Source of the DNA: Arenimonas fontis
Lineage (GTDB): Bacteria; Pseudomonadota; Gammaproteobacteria; Xanthomonadales; Xanthomonadaceae
NCBI RefSeq assembly: GCF_008386465.1
Contig: NZ_VUOD01000002.1
Coordinates: 310,001-374,000, forward strand
Length of the DNA stretch: 64,000 bases
Direction: 5' to 3'
Part shown: positions 45,650-54,978 of the stretch, piece by piece
Numbering within the stretch: position 1 is the stretch's first letter
Layout of the letters: each line of letters begins with the position of its first letter
Program-made: the position numbers and the translations under genes
The notes under the pieces: model-generated
What the model saw: only the letters and a program-made list of their open reading frames with translations
Database searches by the model: none
What the model was told of the DNA's origin: nothing

Positions 45650-46810
45650 ATGGGCGCACTGTCGGGAATCGTGGTTCTGGAGCTGTCCCGGGTCCTGGCG
45701 GGCCCCTGGTGCGGCATGATGCTGGCCGACCTGGGCGCGGACGTGATCAAGCTCGAACCTTTCGAGGGCGACGACACCCGCGGCCTCGGCCCGCCCTTTT
45801 ACATGGGCATGTCGGCTTATTTCGCCTGTTGCAACCGCAACAAGCGCTCGCTGGCGATAGACCTGCGCGCGCCGGCGGCGAGGCCGCTGCTGGAAGCCCT
45901 GGTGCGCGAGGCCGACGTGCTGGTGGAGAACTACCGCACCGGCGGCGCCGAATCACTGGGGGTGGGCTGGGAGGACATGTCGAGGATCAATCCGCGCCTG
46001 GTCTACTGTTCGATCTCGGGCTACGGCCGGGAAGGTCCCGGCGCCAGCTTGCCCGGCTACGACTACGTGGTGCAGGCCGAAGCCGGGCTGATGTCCGTCA
46101 CCGGCCCGGCCGACGGCGAGCCCTGCAAGGTCGGCGTGGCGGTGGCCGACCTGGCCACCGGCCAGTACGCCGCCACCGCCGTGCTGGCGGCGCTGATCGA
46201 ACGCCAGCAGACCGGCAAGGGCCAGCGCATCGACGTCTCCCTGTTCGACAGCCAGCTGTCCATGCTGGCCAATGTCGCCGGCAACGTGCTGTTCACCGGC
46301 GCCGACGCAACACGCTTTGGCAATGCCCATCCCAGCATCGTGCCCTACCAGTCCTTCCAGGCCGCCGACCGGCCCTTCGTGCTGGCGGTGGCCAGCGAGA
46401 AACTCTGGGTGCAACTGTGCGAAGCCCTGGGCCGGGAAGACTGGCTGCGCGAGCCACGCTTCCGCAACAACGCCGCCCGGGTGGAGAACCGCGAGGCCTT
46501 GTGCGGCGAACTGGCGACGCTGTTCGCCACCGCGACGGCCGGGCACTGGCTGGAACTGTTCGCCAGGGCCGGCGTGCCGGCGGCGCCGATCAACACGGTG
46601 CGCCAGGCCCTGGACCACCCGGTGGCGCACGGCCGCGGCATGCGCGTGGAGATCGACGGCATTCCCATGGTCGGCAGTCCGATGAAGCTCTCGGGCTCGC
46701 CGCCGCGGCTGGAGCGGGCGCCGCCGCGCCTGGGCCAGCACAGCGACGAACTGGCCCTGGCCTACGGCTTCTCGCCGGAGGCCCTGCGGGCCGCGGGGGC
46801 GATCCGATGA
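45650..46810 (+). CDS. CaiB/BaiF (class III) CoA-transferase
   Basis: A 386-residue family III CoA-transferase. Opening [20 protein letters not shown], then [23 protein letters not shown] and [12 protein letters not shown] are signature blocks, and Asp138 in [19 protein letters not shown] is in the position of the catalytic aspartate. C-terminal [14 protein letters not shown] also fits. It moves CoA between carboxylic acids; substrates are unknown. It overlaps hutI by ATGA, so it is cotranscribed with a histidine-degradation gene. Confidence 0.92.
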   Translation: MGALSGIVVLELSRVLAGPWCGMMLADLGADVIKLEPFEGDDTRGLGPPFYMGMSAYFACCNRNKRSLAIDLRAPAARPLLEALVREADVLVENYRTGGAESLGVGWEDMSRINPRLVYCSISGYGREGPGASLPGYDYVVQAEAGLMSVTGPADGEPCKVGVAVADLATGQYAATAVLAALIERQQTGKGQRIDVSLFDSQLSMLANVAGNVLFTGADATRFGNAHPSIVPYQSFQAADRPFVLAVASEKLWVQLCEALGREDWLREPRFRNNAARVENREALCGELATLFATATAGHWLELFARAGVPAAPINTVRQALDHPVAHGRGMRVEIDGIPMVGSPMKLSGSPPRLERAPPRLGQHSDELALAYGFSPEALRAAGAIR

Positions 46811-48048
46811 TCGGCCGGCTGGCTCCGCCCTGGGACGGCCTGCTGCTGGACGCGCGCCTGGCCACCCTGCGCGACGACCTGGGCGCCTACGGCGCGATCG
46901 AGGACGGCGTGCTGGCCTGGAAAGAGGGGCTGATCGCCTGGGCCGGTCCGCGTGCCGAACTGCCCGGCGAACCGGAGGCCCTGGCCCGGCGGGTGGAGTC
47001 GGCGCAGCGGCGCTGGATCACGCCCGGTCTGGTGGATTGCCACACGCATCTGGTGTTCGCCGGCGACCGCGCGCTCGAATTCGAGCGCCGGCTGCAGGGT
47101 GCCAGTTACGAGCAGATCGCCCGTGAGGGCGGCGGCATCCTCTCCACCGTGCGCGCCACCCGCGCCGCCGACGAGGCCGGGCTGCTCTCCGCCTCGCTGG
47201 CGCGCGCCCGCGCCCTGCTGGCGGACGGCGTCACCACGGTGGAGATCAAGTCCGGCTACGGCCTGGACCTCGACAGCGAGCGGGCGATGCTGCGGGTGGC
47301 ACGACGCATCGGCGAGGAACTGGGCATCGGGGTGCGCGCCACCTGCCTGGCCGCGCACGCCCTGCCGCCGGAGTATGCCGGCCGTGCCGACGACTACATC
47401 GCCGCCGTCTGCGAATGGCTGCCGGAACTGCACGCGGAAGGCCTGGTGGACGCGGTGGACGCCTTCTGCGAGGGCATCGGCTTCTCGCCGGCCCAGGTAC
47501 GGCGGCTGTTCGAGGTGGCGCGCGGACTTGGCCTGCCGGTGAAGCTGCACGCCGACCAGCTCAGCGACCTCGGCGGCGCGGCCTTGGTGGCCGAATTCGG
47601 CGGCCTGTCGGCCGACCACATCGAATACGCCGACGAGCAGGCCGTGCGCGCCATGGCGGCAGCCGGCACCGTGGCAGTGCTGCTGCCCGGCGCCTTCCAC
47701 GTACTGCGGGAAACGCAACTGCCGCCGATCACCGCCCTGCGCGAACACGCCGTGCCGATGGCGGTCGCCAGCGACCTCAATCCCGGCACATCGCCCCTGC
47801 TGTCGCTGCGGCTGGCCATGTCCCTGGCCTGCACTCACTTCCGCCTCACCCCCGAAGAAGCCCTGCGCGGCGCCACCGTCAACGCCGCCCGCGCCCTGGG
47901 CCTGCATGACCGCGGCCGGCTGCTGCCCGGCCAGCGCGCCGACTTCGTGCAGTGGGACATCGCGCATCCGGCCGAGTTGGCCTACTGGCTGGGCGGTGGC
48001 CTGGCCCATGCCGTGCACGTCGCCGGCGTCGCCCACCACCACGGCTGA
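46807..48048 (+). CDS. hutI: Imidazolonepropionase
   Basis: Third enzyme of histidine degradation; hydrolyses imidazolone-5-propionate to N-formimino-L-glutamate, the substrate of HutF. The 413-residue amidohydrolase has metal ligands in [21 protein letters not shown], the KSGYGLD motif, [26 protein letters not shown] and the C-terminal [10 protein letters not shown]. It starts within the stop codon of the CoA-transferase gene. With hutU and hutF it completes the middle part of the pathway in this neighbourhood. Confidence 0.97.
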   Translation: MIGRLAPPWDGLLLDARLATLRDDLGAYGAIEDGVLAWKEGLIAWAGPRAELPGEPEALARRVESAQRRWITPGLVDCHTHLVFAGDRALEFERRLQGASYEQIAREGGGILSTVRATRAADEAGLLSASLARARALLADGVTTVEIKSGYGLDLDSERAMLRVARRIGEELGIGVRATCLAAHALPPEYAGRADDYIAAVCEWLPELHAEGLVDAVDAFCEGIGFSPAQVRRLFEVARGLGLPVKLHADQLSDLGGAALVAEFGGLSADHIEYADEQAVRAMAAAGTVAVLLPGAFHVLRETQLPPITALREHAVPMAVASDLNPGTSPLLSLRLAMSLACTHFRLTPEEALRGATVNAARALGLHDRGRLLPGQRADFVQWDIAHPAELAYWLGGGLAHAVHVAGVAHHHG

Positions 48049-48076
48049 GCGCCGCGTTTCCCGCGCCATGAACACC

Positions 48077-48100
48077 GAAGCCCCGCCGGAGCGGGGCTTC
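48077..48100. terminator. Hairpin between convergent hutI and bTHX genes
   Basis: GAAGCCCCGC (48077-48086) and GCGGGGCTTC (48091-48100) form a perfect 10-bp stem with a CGGA loop. No U-run follows on either strand, but its place between two converging genes suggests a bidirectional transcription barrier. Confidence 0.6.
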
Positions 48101-48153
48101 GCGATCGCCTGGCCAGCGATGCCGCGCGGGCGGCAACGATGGCAGGACGCCGA

Positions 48154-48333
48154 TTACTTGGTCGCAGCCTTCCTGGCGGCGGTCTTGCGGGCCGGCGCCT
48201 TGGCCACCGGCGCCTTCACGGCCGCCGCAGTCTTGCCGCCGGTCGCCTTCTTCGCGGCGGCCTTCGGCCGGACATTGCCGTAGCTGCTGGCGTAACGCTT
48301 GCCCTTGGCGGTCTTCTTGTCGCCCCTGCCCAT
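48154..48333 (-). CDS. 30S ribosomal protein bTHX
   Basis: A 59-residue strongly basic protein. The N-terminal MGRGDKKTAKGKRYASSYGN is the bTHX signature (compare MGKGDKKT in family members), the small peptide that stabilises the 30S head. Here it carries an Ala/Lys-rich tail of about 35 residues (KAAAKKATGG and onwards), longer than in Thermus, as in other gammaproteobacteria. The ATG at 48333 was chosen for the signature start. It is easily missed in annotation. Confidence 0.88.
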   Translation of the reverse strand: MGRGDKKTAKGKRYASSYGNVRPKAAAKKATGGKTAAAVKAPVAKAPARKTAARKAATK

Positions 48334-48428
48334 GTCGGTTCCTTGCAAGTGGTGATTCGTGGGGCGCGTAGCCTATCACCGGGTCCTGTTGCGGCCAACG
48401 CCCGGCATGGGAATGACCCGGCACCCGC

Positions 48429-48839
48429 TCAATGGCTATGGCCCCAGGACAGGCGAAGGTTGACCAGGTGGGCCAGACCGATCAGCACGCCACCCACGGT
48501 CATCATCAGCGCGTGCGGCAACGGCGCGTCGTGCAGCGGCGGATACAGCGTGGCCAGCCAGACCAGGGCCAGACCGGGCGCCACCAGCAGCCAGGCATGA
48601 TAGGCGCGGTGACTGCGGTAACCCGCCCAGAGGCTGCCGACCGCCAGCACGGTGGCGAGGGCGCCGAAGCCGAGCTCGAAACCATGCCAGGCCAGCACGC
48701 CCAGCCCCATGGCCGGCAGCAAGGCCAGGGCCAGGGGGATGAGGGCGCAATGCGCCGCGCACAGGAAGGCGCCGAAGGCGCCGAGGCGGTCAGCCCAGGG
48801 CGGCAGGCGGAAACGGCGCGGCAGAAGCGGAGTGGACAT
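48429..48839 (-). CDS. MerC-domain membrane protein
   Basis: A 136-residue protein with four membrane helices. FGAFLCAAHCALIPLALALLP in the first helix has the paired cysteines of MerC, and a His-containing tail (SWGHSH) may bind metal. No merA, merR, merT or merP is nearby, so mercury resistance is not implied. It diverges from a ZnuD-like receptor across a Zur-box-like palindrome, which suggests an inner-membrane zinc role; that is inference. Confidence 0.82.
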   Translation of the reverse strand: MSTPLLPRRFRLPPWADRLGAFGAFLCAAHCALIPLALALLPAMGLGVLAWHGFELGFGALATVLAVGSLWAGYRSHRAYHAWLLVAPGLALVWLATLYPPLHDAPLPHALMMTVGGVLIGLAHLVNLRLSWGHSH

Positions 48840-48860
48840 GACGACCGGGGGATTGCGTCG

Positions 48861-48888
48861 GAAGTGAAACAATATAACATTCCACTTC
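48861..48888. promoter_or_regulatory. Zur-box-like palindrome between merC-like and znuD-like genes
   Basis: A 28-bp imperfect palindrome: outer arms GAAGTG and CACTTC are perfect and 10 of 14 positions pair overall. The right half reads TATAACATTCC, close to the TATAACATTTC half of the gammaproteobacterial Zur consensus. A TATAAC at 48873-48878 could be a -10 box, so binding would block transcription. It stands in an A+T-rich patch between the divergent starts. Confidence 0.65.
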
Positions 48889-48914
48889 CCCGAGCAATCC
48901 CGACGGAATCCGCC

Positions 48915-51005
48915 ATGCCCCAGCGTTTCCCCCGCCCCCGTCCCCTCGCGACCGCCCTGCTGCTGGCCCTGCCCGCCCTGGCCCTGGCCGACGAAACGAC
49001 GCAGGACCACGCACACGACGCCCCTCGCACCCTCGATGCGGTCCGGGTCACGGCCACGCCCCTGCGCCAGGGCGTGGAAGATCTGGCCCGGCCGGTCGAG
49101 GTGCTGGCCGGCGAGGATCTCGACGCCCGCAAGGCCGGCACCCTGGGCGAAACGCTGGAACGCCTGCCCGGCGTACAGTCCTCCAGTTTCGGTCCCGGTG
49201 TCGGCCGGCCGATCATCCGCGGCCAGGACGGCGCCCGTGTGCGGACCCTGGCCGGCGGCATCGGCTCCATGGACGTCTCCACCGTCAGCGTGGACCACGC
49301 CGTGGCGATCGAACCCTTCCTGGCCGACCAGATCGAAGTCCTCAAGGGTCCGGCCGCCCTGCTCTACGGCAGCGGTGCGATCGGCGGCGCCGTCAACGTG
49401 GTGGACGGCCGCGTGCCGACCGCGCAGGCCGGGCGCGCGACCTCGGGCCGGGCCGAGATCCGCCACGGCAGCGCCGCCGACGAATCGGTGGCCATGGCCC
49501 GCTTCGACGGCGATGCCGGCCCGCTGACCCTGCATTTCGACGGCTTCTACCGCGAAGCCGGCGACTACCGCATTCCCGGTTTCGCGCTGTCCGATCACCT
49601 GGTGGAGGAAGAACTGGAGGAAGGCGGCGACCTCGACGACCTGGCCTTCGGGCGCGTGCCCAACACCAGCCTGCGCACCCGCGGCGGCGCGGTCGGCGCC
49701 AGCTGGTTCGGTGAGCGGGCCTGGTTCGGTGCCGCCGCCAGCACCTATCGCAGCAACTACGGCATCCCGCCCGGCGCGCATGCACACCACGAGGAAGAAG
49801 AGGACGGACACGAGGACGATGAGCACGGCCACGAGGAGGCCGCCCAGGTGCGCATCGACCTGCGCCAGGACCGCTTCGACTTCCGCGGCGGCGTTACCGG
49901 CGTGGCCGGCCTGCGCGAGCTCAACTGGCGGCTGGTGCGCAGCCTCTACGAGCATGCCGAGATCGAGGAAGGCGAGATCGGCACGGTATTCGAGAACACC
50001 GGCACCGAAGCCCGACTGGAGCTGGTCCAGAACGAATGGGCCGGCTGGAACGGCGCCTTCGGCCTGCAGTACGGCCACCGCGATTTCTCTGCCGTAGGCG
50101 AGGAAGCCTTCGTGCCGCCCTCGGTCGGCCGCGATCTGGGCCTGTTCACCGTGCAGGAACGCCAGTTCGGCCGCTTCAAGCTCGAAACCGGCCTGCGCCA
50201 TGATCGCGTCCGCGTCAGTCCCGAGGGCGGCGCGAGCAAGCGGTTCTCCGCCACCAGCCTCGCCCTGGGCGGCCTGTGGCAGCTCAATGATGCGGTTCAC
50301 CTGAGCCTGAACCTGGACCGCGCCGAACGCGCGCCCACCGCCGAGGAACTGTTCTCGGACGGCCCGCACATCGCCACCGCCAGCTACGAGATCGGCGATG
50401 CCGGACTGGACACCGAGCGCGCCTTCAATGCCGAGCTCGGCCTGCATCTGCACCACGGCCGCTTCGAGGGCAAGCTGGCGGTGTTCCGCACCCGTTACGA
50501 CGGCTTCATCTACCTGGCCGACACCGGCCTGGAGGAGGACGAACTGCCGGTGCGGCAATGGACCCAGGCGGATGCCCGCTTCACCGGCTGGGAAGCCGAG
50601 GCGCGGATCGAGCTGCATGAGGGCGCCTCCGGCCTGTGGCAACTGCGCGCCTTTGCCGACGCCGTGGACGCCGAACTGGACGGCGGCGAGCGGCTGCCGC
50701 GCATCGCCCCTGCCCGCATCGGGCTGGATCTGGCGTGGAGCCTGGGCGGCTGGCGCGCGCGCCTGGGCGCGGTCCGGGTGGCCAAGCAGGACGAAGTGGC
50801 GCCGAACGAAGAGCCGACCGAGGGCCATACCCTGGTGGACGCCGGCCTGGCCTGGCACTGGGACACCGACGCGGCCGGCTGGGAGCTCTTCCTGGAAGGG
50901 CGCAACCTGACCGACCGGGAGGCGCGCTCGCACACCTCCTATCTGAAGGAGCTGGCACCGCTGCCGGGCCGCAACCTGATGGCCGGCCTGCGAGTGAGCT
51001 TCTGA
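48915..51005 (+). CDS. TonB-dependent receptor, ZnuD-like (zinc uptake)
   Basis: A 696-residue outer-membrane receptor. Signal peptide ends near ALALAD. The plug starts at DAVRVTATPLRQGVEDL and has GRPIIRGQDGARVRTLAGG and VEVLKGPAALLYGSGAIGGAVNV. The barrel has a His/Glu/Asp-rich extracellular loop around residues 288-310 (AHAHHEEEEDGHEDD and more), typical of the zinc receptor ZnuD. It ends in a Phe (LRVSF), the outer-membrane signature. The ATG at 48915 lies 27 bp after the Zur-box-like site. Zinc is the likely cargo. Confidence 0.9.
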   Translation: MPQRFPRPRPLATALLLALPALALADETTQDHAHDAPRTLDAVRVTATPLRQGVEDLARPVEVLAGEDLDARKAGTLGETLERLPGVQSSSFGPGVGRPIIRGQDGARVRTLAGGIGSMDVSTVSVDHAVAIEPFLADQIEVLKGPAALLYGSGAIGGAVNVVDGRVPTAQAGRATSGRAEIRHGSAADESVAMARFDGDAGPLTLHFDGFYREAGDYRIPGFALSDHLVEEELEEGGDLDDLAFGRVPNTSLRTRGGAVGASWFGERAWFGAAASTYRSNYGIPPGAHAHHEEEEDGHEDDEHGHEEAAQVRIDLRQDRFDFRGGVTGVAGLRELNWRLVRSLYEHAEIEEGEIGTVFENTGTEARLELVQNEWAGWNGAFGLQYGHRDFSAVGEEAFVPPSVGRDLGLFTVQERQFGRFKLETGLRHDRVRVSPEGGASKRFSATSLALGGLWQLNDAVHLSLNLDRAERAPTAEELFSDGPHIATASYEIGDAGLDTERAFNAELGLHLHHGRFEGKLAVFRTRYDGFIYLADTGLEEDELPVRQWTQADARFTGWEAEARIELHEGASGLWQLRAFADAVDAELDGGERLPRIAPARIGLDLAWSLGGWRARLGAVRVAKQDEVAPNEEPTEGHTLVDAGLAWHWDTDAAGWELFLEGRNLTDREARSHTSYLKELAPLPGRNLMAGLRVSF

Positions 51006-51027
51006 ACCGGGCGCCGCCCCGGACCGG

Positions 51028-51049
51028 AGGGCCCGCGCCGGCGGGCCCT
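51028..51049. terminator. Hairpin between convergent znuD-like and desuccinylase-like genes
   Basis: AGGGCCCGC (51028-51036) and GCGGGCCCT (51041-51049) form a perfect 9-bp stem with a GCCG loop, followed rightward by only TT-like bases. It touches the stop codon of the leftward gene. Probably a shared terminator. Confidence 0.5.
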
Positions 51050-52329
51050 TACTCGTAGTCCTCGCCGTCCTGGGGATCGGCCGGTTCCGGCCGGTCTTCC
51101 GGGTCTTCGCCGATAGGGTCGCCGTTGGAGGGCGTCACCGCCTCCTGCACTGCCTGCTGTTCGCTGGTCTCGGTACCGAGATGGAAGGCGGCGTAGCCGG
51201 GCAGCACCACCTGGTTCAGGGCCATGCCGATCACCCGGCCGGCGACCGGCGCCAGGAGGTAGCGCTCGGTGTTGGCGACCGGGTCGATCACCCTCCCCAG
51301 GCGCTGGCCGGCCAACACCCTCTGGCCCAGCGCGACCTCGCTGATCAGCATGCCCGCGGAGTTCACCCGCACCCAGCGGGAATCCAGGAAAATCGGCGCC
51401 GGTTCCGGCTCGTCGGCCAGCAGCGCGGGCTCCACCACGCCGACGCCCTCCGGCGCTTCCGGCGCCTCGACCATCCCCAGCTTGACCATCAGCCGCTCGA
51501 TCGCCGCCACCGACTCGGCGATCTCGGCCGGCTCCAGCCGCTGCGGCGCACCGGCCTCGAAGGTGACCGCCGGGATGCCGGCCGCGGTGGCGGCCACCCG
51601 CAACATGCCGCGGTTACCCGGGCTGTGCAGGACCACGGTGTCGCCGAAGCCGCGGCTGAACTCCAGCACCTCGGGGCGGGTCAGGTCCGCCCGCACCTGC
51701 GGCAGGTTGCTGCGCTCGAAACTGCCGGTGTGGAAGTCCACCAGCATGTCGCAGTGCCGGACGATGTCCTGGAAGAAGGACCAGGCGATGCGAGAGGCGA
51801 TCGAGCCGCGCGGGCTCCCCGGGAAATACCGGTTCAGGTCGCGCCGGTCCGGCAGGTAACGGCTGCCGCGCGAATAACCGAACACGTTGACGATGGGCAC
51901 GCCGATGACCGTACCCGACAGCCGGGTCGGATCCACCGAGTGCGCCAGCCGGCGCACCGTCTCCACGCCGTTGATCTCGTCGCCGTGCACGCCAGCGGTC
52001 AGGCACAGCACCGGTCCCGGCAGCGCGCCGCGGGCGACGATCACCGGGCTGGGAATCTCGGCGTTGCTGATGCCGCCGGCCGGGCGCCACTCCAGCTGCA
52101 TGCGCGTACCGGGCACCACCAGCCGATCCAGGATGGCCAGCGGCGTGACCAGGGGCGGCGCCTGCTCGGCCAGCAGGTCTGGGGCGACGATGCCGATCGG
52201 CGGAAGACGCCGTTCCGCCTCGCCGCCGCCGGGCGGATCGATCGGATAGTCCTGGGCGACGGCCGGCGCCTGCGGAGCCGCGCCGACGAGTGTGAAGGCC
52301 AGACTCAGGCCGCAGAACAGGTGGCGCAC
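51049..52329 (-). CDS. Exported succinylglutamate desuccinylase/aspartoacylase family protein
   Basis: A 426-residue zinc-carboxypeptidase-like protein with a signal peptide (MRHLFCGLSLAFTLVGAAPQ). Zinc ligands are visible in TAGVHGDEINGVETVRRL (HxxE) and DFHTG, and DLNRYFPG is the substrate-binding block. A C-terminal beta domain (from ~residue 300) and an acidic Glu/Asp/Pro-rich tail follow. Cytosolic relatives act on N-acylated amino acids; the periplasmic substrate here is unknown. Its start overlaps the end of zur by 25 bases, so the two are coupled. Confidence 0.85.
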   Translation of the reverse strand: MRHLFCGLSLAFTLVGAAPQAPAVAQDYPIDPPGGGEAERRLPPIGIVAPDLLAEQAPPLVTPLAILDRLVVPGTRMQLEWRPAGGISNAEIPSPVIVARGALPGPVLCLTAGVHGDEINGVETVRRLAHSVDPTRLSGTVIGVPIVNVFGYSRGSRYLPDRRDLNRYFPGSPRGSIASRIAWSFFQDIVRHCDMLVDFHTGSFERSNLPQVRADLTRPEVLEFSRGFGDTVVLHSPGNRGMLRVAATAAGIPAVTFEAGAPQRLEPAEIAESVAAIERLMVKLGMVEAPEAPEGVGVVEPALLADEPEPAPIFLDSRWVRVNSAGMLISEVALGQRVLAGQRLGRVIDPVANTERYLLAPVAGRVIGMALNQVVLPGYAAFHLGTETSEQQAVQEAVTPSNGDPIGEDPEDRPEPADPQDGEDYE

Positions 52330-52793
52330 AGGCCATGTACCTCGAGGGTCTGGGCCCGCGGACGGAAACCCAGGGCACGCGCCTGCTCGTCCAGCAAGGC
52401 GGTGACGCGGGCGTCCTCGAGCTCGGTCGCGGAATGGCAGCGGTCGCAGATCAGGAAGGGCACCGAGTGCCGTACCTGCGGATGATGGCAGCCGACGAAG
52501 GCGTTCACCGAGGCCAGGCGATGGATGAAACCCTGGTCGAGCAGGAAATCCAAGGCCCGATAAACGGTGGGCGGGGCGCTGCTGCCGTTTTCCTGCTTCA
52601 TCGCCTCCAGCAGCTCGTAGGCCTTCATCGGCCGGCCGGCCTCGGCTATCAGGCCCAGCACCTGGGCCCGCAGCGGGGTCAGGCGCAGGCCGCGTTCCTC
52701 GCAGGCGCGTTCGACCGCGCGCACATAGTCGTCCGCCCCGTGCACGTGGTGCGCGGGGTCGGTGCAGGGATGCAGCGTGCGCGGCCTGGGCAT
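52305..52793 (-). CDS. zur: Zinc uptake regulator (Fur family)
   Basis: A 162-residue Fur-family repressor. The winged-helix domain includes ACEERGLRLTPLRAQVLGLI and APPTVYRALDFLLDQGFIHR. Two CxxC sites of the structural zinc are visible: Cys116-Cys119 (ICDRCHS) and Cys156-Cys159 (HGLCATC). A CHHPQVRHS stretch at 102-110 fits Zur's sensing region rather than Fur's HHDH. It should repress zinc-uptake genes when zinc is sufficient; the palindrome at 48861 in the same neighbourhood is a likely target. Confidence 0.9.
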   Translation of the reverse strand: MPRPRTLHPCTDPAHHVHGADDYVRAVERACEERGLRLTPLRAQVLGLIAEAGRPMKAYELLEAMKQENGSSAPPTVYRALDFLLDQGFIHRLASVNAFVGCHHPQVRHSVPFLICDRCHSATELEDARVTALLDEQARALGFRPRAQTLEVHGLCATCSAA

Positions 52794-52820
52794 GGGTCTA
52801 GGGTGGGCCGGGTCCGGTCC

Positions 52821-52856
52821 GAAATCAAATGCGGCCAGGAAATCAAATGCGGCCAG
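52821..52856. repeat. Exact 18-bp tandem duplication
   Basis: GAAATCAAATGCGGCCAG occurs twice with no gap (52821-52838 and 52839-52856), just upstream of zur on its reverse strand and ending nine bases before the gltX stop codon. Recent local duplication. Confidence 0.93.
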
Positions 52857-52864
52857 CCATCGGT

Positions 52865-54265
52865 TCAGTCGGCGATGCGCGCCAGGGCGGCATCGATGCG
52901 GGCCAGGGCCTGGTCCCGCCCGGCCAGGTAGACGGTATGGTCGATGGAGGGGCTGACCTGGGTGCCGGTGATGGCCACGCGCAGGGGCTGTGCCACCTTG
53001 CCCATACCCAGGCCGAGCTCGGCAGCGGCGGCCTCGATCACCCCGTGCACGGCCTCCGGGCTCCACTCCTTCAGCGCGGCCAGGCCGCTGCGCACCGCCG
53101 ACAGCGGCGCCCGGGCGGCGGCGACCAGGTGCTTGGCCACGGCCTTCTCGTCGTATTCGCTCAGCGGCCGGTACCAGACGGCGGCGCGCTCGGCCATTTC
53201 CTTCAGCGTGTGCACGCGGTCGCGCAAGGCCACCACCACCTCGGCCGGCGCCGGACCGGAGGCCAGGTCGTAACCGGCGGCGAGCAGTTGCGGCTCCAGG
53301 TGCGCGGCCACCACGGCCGGATCGTCCGTCTTCATGTAGTGCTGGTTGAGCCAACCCAGCTTGACCGGATCCAGGCGCGAGGCCTTCTGGTTGACGTCCT
53401 CGATCCTGAACAGCGAGATCATCTCCCCGCGGCTGAAGATCTCCTGGTCGCCGTGCGACCAGCCCAGCCGCACCAGGTAGTTCACCAGCGCGTGCGGCAG
53501 GTAGCCTTCCTCGCGGTACTGCATGACGTTGGCGGCGCCGTGCCGCTTGCTCAGCTTGGCGCCCTCCGGGTCGAGGATCATCGGCATGTGGGCAAAATGC
53601 GGCACCGGCACGCCCAGGGCCTCGTAGATGTTGATCTGGCGCGGTGTGTTGTTGACGTGGTCGTCGCCGCGGATCACGTCGGTGATGCCCATGTCCATGT
53701 CGTCCACCACCACCGCGAAGTTGTAGGTGGGGTAGCCGTCGGAGCGGAAGATCACCAGGTCGTCCAGCTCCTCGTTGCTCCAGGCGATCCGGCCCTTGAT
53801 CTTGTCGTGGAAGACCACCTCGCCGTGCAGCGGGTTCTTGAAGCGGATCACCCGGTTCGGATCATCGCGATACGGCGCGCCGGCATCGCGGTAGGCGCCG
53901 TTGTAACGGGGCTTCAGGCCCCTGGCCATCGCCTCCTCGCGCATGGCCTCCAGCTCTTCCCTGGTCTCGTAGGCGTAATAGGCCTTGCCGGCATCCAGCA
54001 GCTGCTGCGCCACCTCGCGGTAACGTTGCAGCCGCTGCGTCTGGTAGAAGGGGCCCTCGTCGTAATCCAGGCCCAGCCAGTCCATGGCCTCGAGGATGGC
54101 GTCGATGGCCGCCTGGGTGCTGCGCTCGCGGTCGGTATCCTCGATGCGCAGGATGAACTTGCCGCCGCGCCGGCGCGCCTCCAGCCAGCAGTAAAGGGCC
54201 GTGCGGGCGCCGCCGATGTGCAGGAATCCGGTGGGGCTGGGAGCAAAGCGGGTACGGCAAGTCAT
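52865..54265 (-). CDS. gltX: Glutamyl-tRNA synthetase
   Basis: A 466-residue class I aminoacyl-tRNA synthetase that attaches glutamate to tRNA-Glu. The ATP-binding HIGG is at residues 16-19 ([16 protein letters not shown]) and the KMSKS-type loop reads KLSKR near residue 236 ([10 protein letters not shown]). EDTDRERST and [12 protein letters not shown] are further family blocks. The anticodon-binding helical domain follows from about residue 330. The ATG at 54265 gives the correct N-terminus. Confidence 0.97.
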   Translation of the reverse strand: MTCRTRFAPSPTGFLHIGGARTALYCWLEARRRGGKFILRIEDTDRERSTQAAIDAILEAMDWLGLDYDEGPFYQTQRLQRYREVAQQLLDAGKAYYAYETREELEAMREEAMARGLKPRYNGAYRDAGAPYRDDPNRVIRFKNPLHGEVVFHDKIKGRIAWSNEELDDLVIFRSDGYPTYNFAVVVDDMDMGITDVIRGDDHVNNTPRQINIYEALGVPVPHFAHMPMILDPEGAKLSKRHGAANVMQYREEGYLPHALVNYLVRLGWSHGDQEIFSRGEMISLFRIEDVNQKASRLDPVKLGWLNQHYMKTDDPAVVAAHLEPQLLAAGYDLASGPAPAEVVVALRDRVHTLKEMAERAAVWYRPLSEYDEKAVAKHLVAAARAPLSAVRSGLAALKEWSPEAVHGVIEAAAAELGLGMGKVAQPLRVAITGTQVSPSIDHTVYLAGRDQALARIDAALARIAD

Positions 54266-54456
54266 CGGGCCGGGCTCTGAAGGTCGCAGGAAGCCCGGCA
54301 TTTTACGCCAACCCGGCCGGCCGCCCGGTGAGCAGGGGCCGACGGGACGCCCCCTCGCATCGCGGCGCCGCCACCCGCCAAGCCTCCAGCCCCCGGGGCC
54401 GACGGCATCCGCCAGCAGGTGTCCCGTCAACCCGCGGTCACGGGGCAGGCCGCGGG

Positions 54457-54885
54457 TTACTCCACGGTGATGGTGATGAGCTCCGACGCCACGACGGGGT
54501 CGTGCGGGATGTGCGCGTGGTCGCCCAGCAGCAACTGCAGCGTGTGCTTGCCCGGCGGCAGCTCCAGCGTGGTTTCGGTCTGGCCCTTGCCGAAGTGCAG
54601 GTGATGGGCATCGTTCGGGATCGGCAGCCCGGCCGGCGGCAACGGCGCGTTCACGATCAGGTGATGGTGGCCGGTGCCCTCGGCGATGATGCCGGCCGGC
54701 GCCACGCCCATGCCGCGCAGGCCGAAGCGCACGGTCACCGGCCCCTTCACCACCTCGCCGTCGCTCGGCGAGATGAAATAGAGTTCGGCGTCTTCCGGCG
54801 CCGGCGACCGCGGCAGCTCGGCAGCGGCCAGGGGAGCGGCCCACAGGGCGAGCACGAGGGTCAGGCAGGAAAGCGGCATGCGCAT
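54457..54885 (-). CDS. DUF4399 exported protein
   Basis: A 142-residue periplasmic protein with signal peptide [20 protein letters not shown]. The mature part contains the DUF4399 pattern: [71 protein letters not shown]. The many histidines suggest metal binding, but no function has been set for the family. GAGGAG lies before the ATG. Confidence 0.92.
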   Translation of the reverse strand: MRMPLSCLTLVLALWAAPLAAAELPRSPAPEDAELYFISPSDGEVVKGPVTVRFGLRGMGVAPAGIIAEGTGHHHLIVNAPLPPAGLPIPNDAHHLHFGKGQTETTLELPPGKHTLQLLLGDHAHIPHDPVVASELITITVE

Positions 54886-54978
54886 GGCGATCTCCTCGAT
54901 ACGGGAACGGTCAGCATAGCCGGGGCGGCGGCCCCGGCGCCTGCGCTACCATGAACGCACCCGAGACCGGAGCCGCGG

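Noticed and set aside
48429-48839. MerC-like gene as part of a mercury-resistance operon
   Set aside because: No merR, merT, merP or merA nearby, and the divergent neighbour is a zinc-type receptor with a Zur-like site.
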